A DNA stretch of 64,000 nt from Ischnura elegans. Its lineage: Eukaryota > Arthropoda > Insecta > Odonata > Coenagrionidae. Shown in pieces: positions 31,520 through 42,793 of this stretch (position 1 is its first letter; the number at the start of each line of letters is the position of its first letter). The stretch spans positions 5,456,001 through 5,520,000 of the forward strand of contig NW_025791658.1 of NCBI RefSeq assembly GCF_921293095.1. The letters are read 5' to 3'. The position numbers were made by a program, and so were the translations under genes. Below the pieces are notes generated by a model. It was not told where the DNA came from and did not search any database. It saw only the letters and a program-made list of their open reading frames with translations.

Positions 31520-33390
31520 CACGGTCTGTTGATAAGCCATTTTAGGCAGAAATATTGATGATGTAACAATCACCACCTGTACGTTAACTAAAAATTTATC
31601 AACCGCGACAGGCGCCTTGAATTCAAACGTAGCAATGAAAGGTCTATTTCTCATGACGTCACATATCGTTTCCAAAATTCAGCTCCTGTTAAAGGTTGTG
31701 AGTGGCAAAATGGAGGGAGCAGTGAGGTAGGGAAGTAAAGAAGAGTCTGATTTTTTGCCAGGGTTAATGAACACTTTGTACGCCGGTCTTCCAATCACAG
31801 GCTCAAGATCAAAGTGTCGTCATGGCACAAGGACCAACAATGGGGAACTTGCATGAATTTTTTTTATTTCATAGGCGGACAGAAAATTATTTTCTGATTA
31901 CAACAAAGAAAACCGCATGTAAATCTGAGTTTTCCTTCGCGAGATATTTAATGATAAATATAACGAATTTTAAAGCGCGGGAAAAACTCCCTCACCCCCC
32001 AAGCCACTGCCGACGAAGCCTCGATGACGTCAAAGGTGCCTAAACATCACGCGAAGCTATTGTTGTGATTGTTTTTAATAGTTGCCAGCAGTTGTGAGAG
32101 CTTCGTTTGTTAGACGTGTTGATTATTTTATATTTAAAGATAAATATCCGACGATAGAGGCTTGGAAGCCCTCGTTTTTTGCATTATTTATAATATTAAT
32201 ATCTGAGTAAGGGCATAAAATATAAAACTGGAGCAGTTAAACCAAAAATTTGATAATACCTAAATAACATCGTTGTAGGAGTCTGAGCCACGGCCATTGG
32301 AAGGGGGATACGTTAATTGTAAGTTGATGTTATCGACGGCATATCATTCATTTAAGTATGTAATTAGAACGATTTTGATGTTTACTAATGTCCGCTTAGC
32401 TTTTGTATACAATAAATTCATCCGTTTATTCGTAGGTACCGGAGAATTCGTCGTTTAGGACTGTCTGTGCTTGTATTATGGGGAGAATTCCAGTCAATGC
32501 AACTTTTGCTCGCTGATTGGAGACATCTAGGAACATTTTTGTGCCAAAATAGTGTTATTTTCAACGTGACATCTCCCGTTAAGCTACTGCTATTAATCAC
32601 AGTGCCAGTGGTTGTAATGCACTAAGTTTGACAAGGTTGAAAAATATCGGCCAAGAGTTATCAGTGTTCCATCGTGATTGAATTGTAAAAAGTGCTATTA
32701 CGCTATCGATAAATGTCTAACAGTAGTGTAAAAATTGTTAGTGGCATGCTAATCTCCGTTGTTCACCGTAGATATGACATTTCACGATCACGCTATTGAA
32801 ATAAAAACTGTGTGTGAAGTTTGTTATTCCATTATTTCAACGAATAGTAGTGAGAAATGTCACCTGTGTCACTTGTGTGGGCTAATTTAAGGGTTTAAAT
32901 CAGTGAATAAATAGTTGTATTCATCATAACGAGTTCTGTTATTGTAAGTTGTACGTGATGAATATAAGAATGTGATAGTGACATCCAGTTTTGATAAGAG
33001 TATTTGCCTATTTCCCACTATATTTTTATGGTATATGCTAGTATATTGTTTATGGATTTACCTATATTATTGAAATAGGTTGTAGCTTGTGTGTGTGTTG
33101 GCAGCGGAACCGATTCGCGATCTCACATGTGGATTGTGTGCAGACTGTTTTGCTGTGAATTCGTACCGTAGGATGGATAGGACTACCTTCTCCGTTAATC
33201 CGGCGTTGCCACATTCAACAGCACAGCTTACTCTAATGTCAACAGCACAGCTTACGATCGTTATCCTCCAGTATTACAAGTTTCTTTTACAACTCGATTT
33301 GCCGCCGACGTATAGCAATAATTTGTCTTAACAAATTCCATGAGGGTCGTGGCATCAATTTTTGGTGTCCTAAAAAAAGGCTGGTGTCCT

Positions 33391-33455
33391 AACACCCCAT
33401 GCCACACGCCTTTTAGGCGGCTTGCGGGGTATTATGTAGACGTAGATGAATTTCA
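33391..33455 (+). repeat. hairpin followed by GTAGA repeats, LINE-tail-like
   Basis: CACCCCATGCCACACGCC-TTTT-AGGCGGCTTGCGGGGT forms a stem of about 17 bp with mismatches, followed by ATGTAGACGTAGATGA. A stable 3' hairpin with a short tandem tail is the style of some LINE and SINE 3' ends. No coding region precedes it. Confidence 0.4.
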
Positions 33456-34161
33456 GGTGTACTATTCGAACGAGTGGCAACGTTATCATCCATTTTTCTG
33501 ATAACCAAAACACACGAAGTGAAACGCTTGTACTTCATCATCCCGATGCCGCATTATTAATATCCCAAGTAATAATCTAGGCACAATAGCAATAGGAAAA
33601 CTTGCCCAAGAATAACAGAACAAAATAAAGTGACGATGGGCGGCTAAATACTCCCTCAAAACAAATTTTACATCATGCGCTCAGCGTATTTCCCTACTCC
33701 CTACGGTTGTTTAGGCACCTATGACGTCACGCCTGGCCTCGGCAACGCTCGGGTGTCTTCGCGTAGTGGTCGGCTCAGAGAAATTTTTCTCGATTTTAAA
33801 TGCAATTTTTTTCTTTCTTTTGATGCTGAATGGAGAAACTGAAGGTATTTTTGCGAGCTAATGTATCCATTTGACTTATTCAAAATAGTTTTTAGAGCAA
33901 TCTACGACCCATGCAAGTTCCTCATTGCACTTTGAATATACGTGTGGAGATGAATGTGTCTGTACGTGGCTCGGCCTTGAAACATGATTGAAATATCTTA
34001 TTTTTCTCATGATCTGTCAACTGTAGTTCTTTTTCTATAAGTTTGAGAGGTTTTTAGGGTTTTACGACGAAATTCACGGCTATTTCCAGGTATTTTCACG
34101 GTAGACAAAATTCAAGGCTTATTCACGGTTTTAAAGTTTTCACAGTTGAGTGGGAACCCTG

Positions 34162-34973
34162 TAATACTTAGGGGTTTGGGGAGTCGCATACCCACCAGGG
34201 TATTCGGGAGTTGCGGATGCCCTCCGCCGGAAAAAATTAAGACAAAAAAGATCATAATGGTGATTTTTACGGCCTTCTGAGGGATATCATATTAATCCTC
34301 ACACTATTCTATAAGCCATATTAATCCAATTAAGTAAAATAGATTCAACTTAAAAATTTCTATGAGCTCTGGGGGGGGTTTAATCCCCCAAAATCCCCCC
34401 CTCACTGCGCCACTGTACTCCATGAGTAGAGATGCGTGAAAATCGCACTTTCAATAACAGTCTATCGCATTTTGTAGCGTCTATTTTTTTATTTTCGTAA
34501 TGAGGTAGATGACGATAAAATGAAGTTAAACACAGTTATATGACAAAATACAGAATATTTAAAATAATTATGTTTTGTAGAACAATAATAAATTAAGGAA
34601 TAAGACTAATAGTGGCGGTGAATTTTGCCCGCGCCCACTTGTAGTTCGTGGCCGCGTAGATTCAGCCAGCCAACTAACAGCTGGCCAGTCGCTCACATGC
34701 TTTAAGCGGTGATTGTTGGCGGAGCATTTAAACTGCGCTCTGCACAAAATGTACGAATTTTGCCGTCGAAAAGGCAAATTTGCGTAAAAATTTCATAAAA
34801 GTCCAGTAATTGCATTTATTTGCGCACATCGCATCTATATCGCATTTGCGATTTTCACGCATCTCTGTCCATGAGTAATAATCTTGCGATTTAGGCAATG
34901 AAAATAATAATAGGACACCACCTTATAGGCCAAAACGGCCCACGATGATAAATTAATTGTAATTTTAACTTAC
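34162..34973. other. intron 2 sequence of the STAR gene
   Basis: No exon seen. Positions 34875-34926 hold an M3 end (TTGCGATTTAGGCAATG, then AGGACACCACCTTAT), directly next to the KH exon donor sites. Confidence 0.4.
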
Positions 34974-35322
34974 TGTAATCCTCCTTACCGTTGGGAATGA
35001 GTATTTTGTTGAGGGCCTGAACAGCCATCTGCACTTTGATCTCGGCACGCTCCCTTGTGTCTGCGGCCAGCACGGTCACGTGGAGGTCCTCCTTCAAGTG
35101 CGCCCACGACGCCCTCTCCCTCAGCACCTCCTCGCGCCGCTTGTCCCTCATCGACCCCCTCCCCCTTATCATCAGCGAGCACCCCGTCTCCTCCGACAGC
35201 TGCCTGATGGTCATCCCCCCTGGACCCAGAATGCGGCCCACAAAGTTGTAGTCCGGATGATCCTTCACCGGGATGAAAACCTTCGCGGTCACAGTCACCA
35301 CGGGCCCCCTGGCGGCCGGTAA
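34974..35322 (-). CDS. STAR-family RNA-binding protein, exon 2: KH domain
   Basis: Acceptor CCTCCCACGTAG, phase 0. It opens LPAARGPVVTVTAKVFIPVK, then DHPDYNFVGRILGPGGMTIR, QLSEETGCSLMIRGRGSMRD, SWAHLKEDLHVTVLA, VQALNKILIPN. This is the maxi-KH domain of the How/QKI class, which binds ACUAAY-type RNA. The usual GPRG of the KH loop is GPGG here (about residues 98-101). Two donors fit equally: GATTACA|GTAAGT (ending 34974, used for these coordinates) and AACG|GTAAGG (ending 34989). Both are phase 1 and differ by 15 nt (five residues). Joined to exons 1 and 3 the protein is about 305 or 300 residues with no stop. Confidence 0.9.
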
Positions 35323-35637
35323 CTACGTGGGAGGAGATGAATGAATGCAGCAAAACTTGTTTAAATCGTCATTTAACTATAGTGCTGTGCGAGAGTCTCG
35401 TCTCGGCGGTCGAGAGGAGAATTTCATTTCTCGGCATTGTCGGGACGAGAGTCTCGACCCGGGAACACACACACACTACCAACACAGCGGCCTTTGACCA
35501 ATTTTGAACTTCAAATTATATAGTCTCCTCTTCTTTCACGATGGTTAAAAATGATTGAAATTTCGTGACTTTTAATGAATTTTCATCCTCTGACCACACA
35601 CAAAAAATGTTTATCATCGGCTTGCATATATTTATGT

Positions 35638-35955
35638 AATAGGGTAGTTTCCTTCATCAAAGAAAATGAAAAGCATTTACTGCAATTCGTAACCCGCCAT
35701 TGGTGTATTCATTATTGGATTTAATTCTTCTTCTGCTCCATAAATAACTATTAGACACAGTATAAATAATGATCTTATTAATCTCAAATTATACAAGCCG
35801 TTGTTGTCTCTTTGACTGATTCGTCTTACCCTGTAACTAATCAACAACTCTTGACAACCCTTCTGCTTATTTCTTTTAATTTAAATTAGCAATTGCTTAA
35901 TTCATCAACTTCAACATTCATAATATGCAAATTATTTGGTTTTAGAAATCCCAGA
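35638..35955 (+). mobile_element. MITE family M3, truncated and interrupted, in intron 1
   Basis: AATAGGGTAGTTTCCTTCAT through GCCATTGGTGTATTCAT, then a 203-bp insert (35713-35915) flanked by ATTCAT on both sides, then AATATGCAAATTATTTGG. The copy ends near 35955. The insert is AT-rich and unclassified. Confidence 0.65.
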
Positions 35956-36318
35956 AGAAATTTCAACAAGTCACGCCTCAAACCATCAATGGGGTGGATT
36001 GTTATTATTTTTTAATTGCCATGCAATGCAATGAGCATTATTCCAGCTTAATATTGAACAAAAGGCAGTTACACCACATAAATCAATCTATTAACATCTT
36101 CGTTTCGTTAAAGTGGTCATTACATTGAAATGCGTGATGACTGATGACGCATGCGTTTTGGAACCATGACAACTTATGGGGAGATCGTCATTGACGACAT
36201 CACAAAGAAAATACTTTTTTTTTAATACGCCAAGGAGCACATTTACTCGAATCAGTCTTATTCAAATGCTCTTTTAAAGGAGTAGAGTTCTTGGTCATGT
36301 TATGAGAGCTGAACATAC

Positions 36319-36513
36319 CTCGATGACATCCACAAGCTTGTAAAGACAACTATGCACCCTTAGAATTTCCTCGTCTAGAAGTCGTTCGACGTGCTTTAAC
36401 GAGAGTGGTAAGGAGGAAATTTGCTTTTTTTCGACCAATAGATCAGCTAAATAATTTGAATCCATCCTGTTACACAGATCTGATCTTTGAGAAACACCAC
36501 CACCCACTTCCAT
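36319..36513 (-). CDS. STAR-family RNA-binding protein, exon 1: start and QUA1
   Basis: From ATG at 36511-36513 (MEVGGGVSQRSDLCNRMDSN) to donor GAG|GTATGT, phase 0, 65 codons. It includes NYLADLLVEKKQISSLPLSL, then HVERLLDEEILRVHSCLYKL. This is the QUA1 homodimerisation helix pair of How and QKI (EYLxxLLxDKKxL...HVERLLDEEIxRVRxxLF). The frame joins directly to LPAARGPVV of exon 2, matching the LPEPEGSVV linker of How. A second ATG (MDSNYL) lies 15 codons in and could also serve. The in-frame region upstream of 36513 has no homology, so I chose this ATG. Confidence 0.85.
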
Positions 36514-37493
36514 TGTCAAAGAAAATAGCGCACAAATGCACGATTGCACACAATACAATGATACAATTGCACATAAGGCGCGAAAGAATTTCTTATTTCC
36601 CAAGTGATGAGCGATTTGGCCAGAAGAGGCGCTGTTCGCTTTCTTGCAAATCGTCAAGAGATGACGTTAGTGTCGTTGCCGCTAATTTTGAATGGTACTT
36701 AATGCTTATTACCCAAGGGGACTGCATAGAGGAGGCCTAATTCCATATTACAGATGGCTGATTTCTGTTGCCACTTCGGTCACATTTTAATTGCCTTTCA
36801 AAAATGTCCGTAGCGCGGCGGTAAGGGCAATGCGATCCATTTTTTTTCAATATTTTGCTTTAAAATGTTCGTAATTGCGAGGAATGGCACCGAAAATTTA
36901 CGCTTTTGATAGATCAATTCATCAGGAATATAAATTTCGGTTAAGAATCTGACTTTTACCTCATTCTCCCGTGAAACTCGGATCATTTCATTTATTTTCC
37001 AACGGCAGCAGCCAATTTACAATAGTAATACAATAATTTACGATAAGTAATTCAATAATTTACAATAATATACAGTAATAATACACAATGATAATATACA
37101 GTAATAATATAAAGTGGTATATGAAGCATAAGATGGTATAAAGTTTGTAAAATATCAGAGGGGAATGTGACAACGAAGAAGGTTAGACAAAGTAAAGTGA
37201 ACAAGAGAAACAAGAACAAGAGAACGACATGTCAAAGAACCAGGAGAATGGAGGCCCGTCTGCGGATTTTATGGAGGCTGTCAAAAAAGAGGTCGCATTC
37301 GGACGATACTTGATTTCCAAGGCGGGTAAATCTTGCAAGAGGACTGTTGAAGTCGAAATTGGTTGCATGGTATCTGCGGCTCAAAATGTCACGGGATCTT
37401 TTAGTAGTTTGGATTCTGAAACCGATTTCAGCTAGGAGATCTGAGCAGTTTACGTAGCCATTAATAACTTTGACTTACAGGCCCCGTTGGGAC
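36514..37493. other. upstream flank of the STAR gene, no further gene
   Basis: The promoter of the minus-strand STAR gene should be here. I see no clear TATA box. AATA/ATAA-rich repeats (TACAGTAATAATA) lie at 37020-37120. The plus-strand frame at 37229-37435 is open but unrecognised. Confidence 0.35.
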
Positions 37494-37910
37494 TTATGCG
37501 TTTTTTGAGACAATTGAAGGTGAACCATTTATGTATTTAATTGTTAAGTTGGATTCACCGGCATCTTGTCTAGACTTCAGGGTTGTGCGAAGGAGCTCCA
37601 GATGCTTTCTTTCTCGAAGAGTGCGATCATGAGATAGTGATATTCCGTGCATTCTATTAGGAACATCGCTCTCTTTAAAGTTCATAAAAATGTAAATAGC
37701 ATCCTTAGTAGATGGCATGCAAAGCACAAGAGGTCGGGCTAATCCTCGGGGTTTTTTCCCCAGTCTGTAGTGATGAACTGAGGATGATTGAACTTGCGAA
37801 TTCAAATGAGACAAAAAGTCATGTACAAAAGCGGCATCCTGGGCTTTTACTTCCTTAGCATTTGAGGTCGTGATTGATTCGGGATTGATCATATTGTCTG
37901 CCAGGGACAC
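37494..37910 (-). pseudogene. LINE ORF1-like fragment
   Basis: Minus-strand frame ending a gag-like ORF1 of a non-LTR element: RLGKKPRGLARPLVLCMPST, FKESDVPNRMHGISLSHDRT, LRERKHLELLRTTLKSRQDA, GESNLTIKYINGSPSIV. The order 'RPLxxxL...ISLSxDRT...ERxxLxxLRxxLxxRxxxGExNLxIxYxNGxPxIV' recurs in the first ORF of insect LINEs. The N-terminus and the RT partner are missing here. It is not a host gene. Confidence 0.6.
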
Positions 37911-37954
37911 AAGTGGTGAATTTTGTAAATCCTTTTGAATGCGTGGTCGGTGAC

Positions 37955-38190
37955 AACCCAGTCAACACAAAAATTATGGCCACAATGGGTGCTTTCCGTT
38001 CAGCGACACCAGTCGACTTGCGTCGCAGTTTTCATGTTCCATTCAGTGTGTTTCGCCGACTGTTGTGACACAAGTCAACAAACGATTACGTGCAGGAATT
38101 GGAGAGTTATAAACAGTTACCGCGAGTCAACACAAGTCGACGTGTGAGTCGCATGAATGGAAAGCACCCAAGTGGCCATACTGTGGCAAG
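37955..38190. mobile_element. short TIR element
   Basis: ATGGCCACAATGGGTGCTTT, then CCGTTCAGCGACAC, near 37976 is the inverse of GTGAGTCGCATGAATGGAAA, then GCACCCAAGTGGCCAT, ending near 38178: arms of about 45 bp around about 110 bp. No coding. After it, TGGCCATA/TATGGCC phrases recur to 38260. Confidence 0.6.
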
Positions 38191-38379
38191 CCATTATGGC
38201 CATAGTGGGCTGTCATTATGGCGCCACAATGGTTTCAATGCCCAGCCATACTGTGGCTGCACTGAAATCTAAAAAAAAAACCTATGAAATAAACTTTTCA
38301 AATAACCCTTTCAAAAAGCATCAGGTTCTCTTTTATCATGTGACTACTTTATTTCATTTGTTTTTTTATACAATATTTT

Positions 38380-38661
38380 TACACTGATTATGTTGTAATT
38401 AAAGGAAGTAATGAAAAAGTAGAATTTTATAATAGCAAAATAACTTTGGTCCTAGTAATCTGAGTCTTTTCATTACACTTTCACATACACTTCAAGACGT
38501 ATGTGAACTTTGTGGGGTTCCCCAAAGCTCCAGGGTCCTCAGCGATCGCCGACCAGCCAACCTAGCCCCACACCACACCTGATTATTTTAATGGACTGTC
38601 ATGGGAAGAGAAGATGCCTGTATAGGTATTTAGATTTCCAGGTAAATTAAATCAAAAATCC
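38380..38661. other. no gene seen
   Basis: Intergenic. A GC-rich patch (CTCAGCGATCGCCGACCAGC, 38537 on) is unassigned. Confidence 0.4.
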
Positions 38662-39203
38662 AATAGGGTGGTTTCCTATTATTTTTTTATTGCCTAAATC
38701 GAAAAGATTATTACTCCTGGAGTACATATTTCACGCTTTTAGATTTTTAAATGATGATATCTATTTTTCGTGATTAAATGAAAAGTGGAAAATTTCAAGC
38801 GCGCGAAAACGCAACGGGTAAGTAGGAATGATGGGAAAAAGTCTGTGTGACGTCGTTCTGGTTCCTGCTGCCGCAAGAGAGGTGACCTTGGGGCAAGGCT
38901 CTGAGTGCTGAGTGATATGACGCAGGATACTAGCTGGTAGCAGAGTACCCTACTTGCAGTTAGCCACTGGCTTAAATAAGGATTATTATTACCTTATCAA
39001 ACAAAGAAAACTTTCCAAACTTAGGTATTTTTAATGTGTGATTATTAAGACATGTTTCCCTGAGCTCTGTGCCTCGAGGAAAACTTTCCGACCTTGGCCA
39101 GTTTTAATAGGTGATTATGAAGAGATGTTTCCCTGAGATCTGTGCCTCATGCATGCATTGGTAATCTCAGACGATGTAAAACTCCTATCTACTCGTATAG
39201 AAA

Positions 39204-41789
39204 TGCTTTCATAAACTAAATTATATCATTATTTGTGGAGATTTCAATGTTAATTTTGATCAGGTAAACAATATGACTACTTGCTTGTGGGACCTTTTCT
39301 CAATTTATGATATTAAGCAAACAATATTTGTCCCCACTAGACAAACAGTTCAGTCTGCCTCTATTATAGATAATATATTCTGCAATCTACAATTCTGTAT
39401 AGGTCAAGCCATTGAGTCCCATCTTTCTGATCATAAGGCCATAGTTACAACCATAGAAGTACCAATATCCTCACTCTCGTCTTCCAAATCATTCTTCTCT
39501 AAAAAAAGAATTTTCACCTTGGAAAACATTGAAGATTTCTGCAATAATCTGCAACTTACTACTTGGGATCCTGTATATAGTGCAAAATCAGTGAATGACA
39601 AATTTAATAATTTCCTTGATATTTTCCTTACGCTCTTCAATGGTTGCTTTCCTCTTGTAAAAGCTAGTTCAAATAGACCTCAAAATAAAACCTGGGTTAC
39701 TCCTGAAGTAATACAAAATTCACAAATTCTAAAATCTCTGTGGTCAGCCTACAAAGCTACCAATGACAATGATATTAAGGAACAATATATTGCTTTCAAA
39801 AAGTACTACTCAAGTTTAATCACTACTACTAAAAGGACTTGTAATATCAAATCCATCTATTCTTCAGATAATAAATCAAAAACAGCTTGGAATATAATAA
39901 ATAACACCTCTGGAAAATTGAGAAAGAATAAATCACCCAAAGAAATCTTACACAATGATATTCTTGTTTCAGACACAGACATGATTGCAGTTAATTTCAA
40001 TACGCATTTTCTCAATCCCTTGAAAACATCATCTATGTTACAAGTCAATACAGATAATTGTCCTCAAAATAACTCTGTTCTAAATAACATGTACCTTTAC
40101 CCTACTAATGAGAAAGAAATAGAATCAATCATCAATAAAATTAATACAAAACACTCAGCTGGGTGGGATGGGGTTCCCTGCTCCCTCCTAAAGGGTAATT
40201 GCATAAGATATCTTCTTACTCCTATCACTCATTTGGTCAATGCCTCTCTCTCCTCGGGTATTTTCCCTGACAAACTAAAAATGGCAGTTGTAACCCCCTA
40301 CACAAAAAGGGTGATATTCAATCAATTGAAAACTATCGACCCATATCAAAACTTTCAGTTTTTTCTAAAATATTAGAAAGTGTCATTTCAAAAAGAATAA
40401 TGTCATTCCTGATAAAAAACAACATCTTATCCAAATCTCAGTTTGGTTTCATAGGTGGTCTTTTGGCAGAATTTGCCATTTATAAATTTATTGACTCTGT
40501 TCTTGAAGGTCTTGATCATCACCTCAATACCGTTGGTATTTTTTATGATTTGTCTAAGGCTTTTGATTCTGTTGACCATGAGACTCTCTTGAGGAAAATC
40601 CATATATATGGTATGAGAGGAATTGCAAACAATCTAATCAGGTCATTTCTTGAAAAAAGAACCCAGGCAGTAACCATTATAACCGATAACATGGTTAAAC
40701 ATACCTCACCTCACCAGGAGATATTGAGGGGTGTTCCTCAAGGCTCCATTCTTGGGCCCCTGCTTTTTTTGTTATATATCAATGATCTACCCTCACAATT
40801 AAAAGGAAATGTTTTTATGTATGCTGATGATACAAATCATCTACTGAAACATGATGGAAATATTGTTGTTCCCACTCAAAATGCTGTCATCAAAATGGAA
40901 ACATGGTGTTCAACTAACAAAGTGGCTATAAATAAATCCAAGTCTTCCTTTATATTTTTCCATCCTACTAAAAAAAAAATTGATTACAGCCCTTATATTA
41001 AATTTTCGGATTGTACTGTTAAGCGGGTTACTGATACCAAATTTCTAGGCATCTCCATAAATGAAAATCTAAACTGGGATACCCATATTAATTGTATTTC
41101 ATCCTCGGTGGCTTCAGGCTGCTACTTAATTAGACGGGTGATTCAGCTCACCAATATAGAAACAGCTAAATCAATTTACTATGCACATATTTATAGTAGA
41201 TTAAAATATGGTATTTTAGCCTGGGGTCACTCCCCTAAGTCAGTCCGTCTTTTTAAACTACAAAAATGGTCGGTAAGAATATTATGCAAAGCTAAAAAAC
41301 AAGCTAGCTGCCGTAATCTTTTCAAAAGGTTACAGATCCTTCCCCTTCCTTGTATATATATTTATTATGCTGTGATGTTAATAAGAGAATTTAAACAAAA
41401 GTTGTGCCTTTCCTTGAATAACGATATTCATGATTATCATACAAGAAGTAGAAATGAGCTCGCAGTGAGGCAACAAAATCTTTCTCTCTTTAGTAGAGGG
41501 CCTATCAATATGAGTATTAAAATTTATAATAAATTACCTAAATCAATCAAAGACGAAATCAGACCTGGCCTTTTCAAAGCAAAATTAAAAAAATATCTTT
41601 TAGATCATTGCTACTATTCAATTGATGAATTCTTTGAGGATGCCTCGCAACTAATGTAATATATATATATTGTAATATATTGTGAGTTTCTTTGTATTTT
41701 TGATTTGCTTTTTATGTTTTCCTGACGGGTGCTATATATGTATATTCATATCTTTTGTGTGACCAATAAAATATTATTATTATTATTAT
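39204..41789 (+). mobile_element. jockey/CR1-like LINE, 5' truncated
   Basis: Flanked by an 8-bp target duplication TATAGAAA (39196-39203, 41790-41797) and ending in an ATT microsatellite. The 5' end starts inside the endonuclease (GDFNVNFD near 39238). One frameshift near 40305 separates the frames 39273-40376 and 40400-41659. It is otherwise little decayed, so a fairly recent insertion. Confidence 0.9.
39273..41659 (+). pseudogene. LINE endonuclease end and reverse transcriptase (frameshifted)
   Basis: The first frame carries the end of the endonuclease (SHLSDHKAIVTTIEV, catalytic Asp-His) and the start of the RT (KHSAGWDGVPCSLLKGN). The second frame carries the rest: KSQFGFIGG, IFYDLSKAFDSVDHETL (motif A), GVPQGSILGPLLFLLYINDL (motif B), VFMYADDTN (motif C, YADD intact), then the C-terminal NRNELAVRQQN and KSIKDEIRPGLFKAKLKKYL. 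The frame breaks in the run ACACAAAAAGGGTGA, a one-base indel. All RT catalytic residues are present. Confidence 0.9.
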
Positions 41790-42319
41790 TATAGAAACTA
41801 GGTCCCTGTGACGTCATGTGGAGTGGCATCGCATGGGTGCCAATCTTGCCTTCTTCAAATGAGGTTAAAAATTGACCCTTGCCATTCGTCTAAACCGGTA
41901 TTTCTAAAACCAAATAATTTGTATATAATGAATACACTAATGGTGGGTAACGAATCGCAATCAATGCCTTTCGTTTTTTGTGATGGAGGAAACTATACCC
42001 TATTAAAAAATTTGATTTTCACTTTGCTTTGAAATCATTGCAATAATTCTACCCTTTGGGCAGTGGGGTAGCCAGGAATATTGCTCGGTAGGGGAGGTCC
42101 AAAACAAGGGGGAAAATCTTTGAAAAATATGGAACTAATAGTAGAGGATTTAAACTAATTTTAACACTTTTCATGATCAAAGAAAATTTCATCTGTCAAA
42201 GAAATCTTTTGTAAATAAATTTTTCAAATATTTTATTATCATTTATAAAGCAAAGAAAAGGTGGTTTTATATTCCGTAGGGGGGGGGGTCATAGAGATCC
42301 GGCTAACGGACAAAAACTT

Positions 42320-42605
42320 CTACAGGGATGGCTGTTATTCCCTCAGCAACATATGGAAACCCGTATGGAATAAAATCCGATTGGCTAATGCCAAAGACCA
42401 ATCAGAGGGAACCTGACATCCCGGCACGCTATATAAGGCTAACACCTTCCGAGAAATGACACTCAGCCCTGAAGATGGAGTACGACTCGTACCCCAAAAC
42501 GTCTGGCAGCCATGGAGGAGATTACCCGGTGGAGAACTCGAATAGTCTTCACTACAGGCATAAACCGGGAAAGCATCCGATCTTTTTTCAGTTACAGAAC
42601 TGATT
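42320..42605 (+). mobile_element. Penelope-like element terminal fragment
   Basis: GACCAATCAGAGG, a TATATAAGG box at 42431, then CAGCCCTGAAGATGGAGTA, CCCCAAAACGTCTGG and TTACCCGGTGGAGAACTCGA. CCTGAAGATGG...(A)AAACGTC followed by CCGGTGGAGAAC is the familiar terminal region of Penelope-like elements with a hammerhead-like core. No reverse transcriptase is attached. Confidence 0.55.
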
Positions 42606-42793
42606 ACTTTTCCAAATAGCATTTTTTAAAGATAATTGATTATAAATTTGACAGTGATATGGTGTTAGCCCAAGTCACATTGTTTCAATACTTATCCCAT
42701 CACTATCCCAACATATTTTTCACAACTCTAGCCATGTTACCCAAGTACTCAGGGTTTTCCCATTAGTGGACACTCTGCAATTACAACTGAGCA

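Larger units (their letters stand above)
31251..34161. mobile_element. 2.9-kb TIR element in intron 2 of the STAR gene
   Basis: Ends are inverted: CAGGGTTCCCACTCCAACTA on the left and TTGAGTGGGAACCCTG on the right, with further paired phrases inside (TTCACGG; CCTATGACGTCA near 33717 against GATGACGTCAAAGGTGCC near 32023). It is flanked by TAATA on both sides. No transposase is recognisable. The interior holds a SINE (31325) and a LINE-like hairpin (33391). CAGGGTTCCC ends recall hAT elements, but the flanking repeat is not 8 bp, so the superfamily is open. Confidence 0.6.
38662..42004 (-). mobile_element. MITE family M3, reverse copy split by a LINE
   Basis: AATAGGGTGGTTTCCTATTA at the left and GGAAACTATACCCTATT at the right. 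The LINE at 39204-41789 is inserted at TATAGAAA. An internal stretch of about 100 bp (CTTTCCGACCTTGGCCAGTT, ATGTTTCCCTGAG) is duplicated at 39000-39135. Without the LINE the element is about 750 bp and collinear with other M3 copies. Confidence 0.85.

Noticed and set aside
34985-35353. Second open frame over the KH exon (GARGDCDREGFHPGEG...)
   Set aside because: It is the +1 shadow of the KH exon. The TAG acceptor at 35323-35325 gives the conserved LPAARGPVV reading in phase with exon 1.
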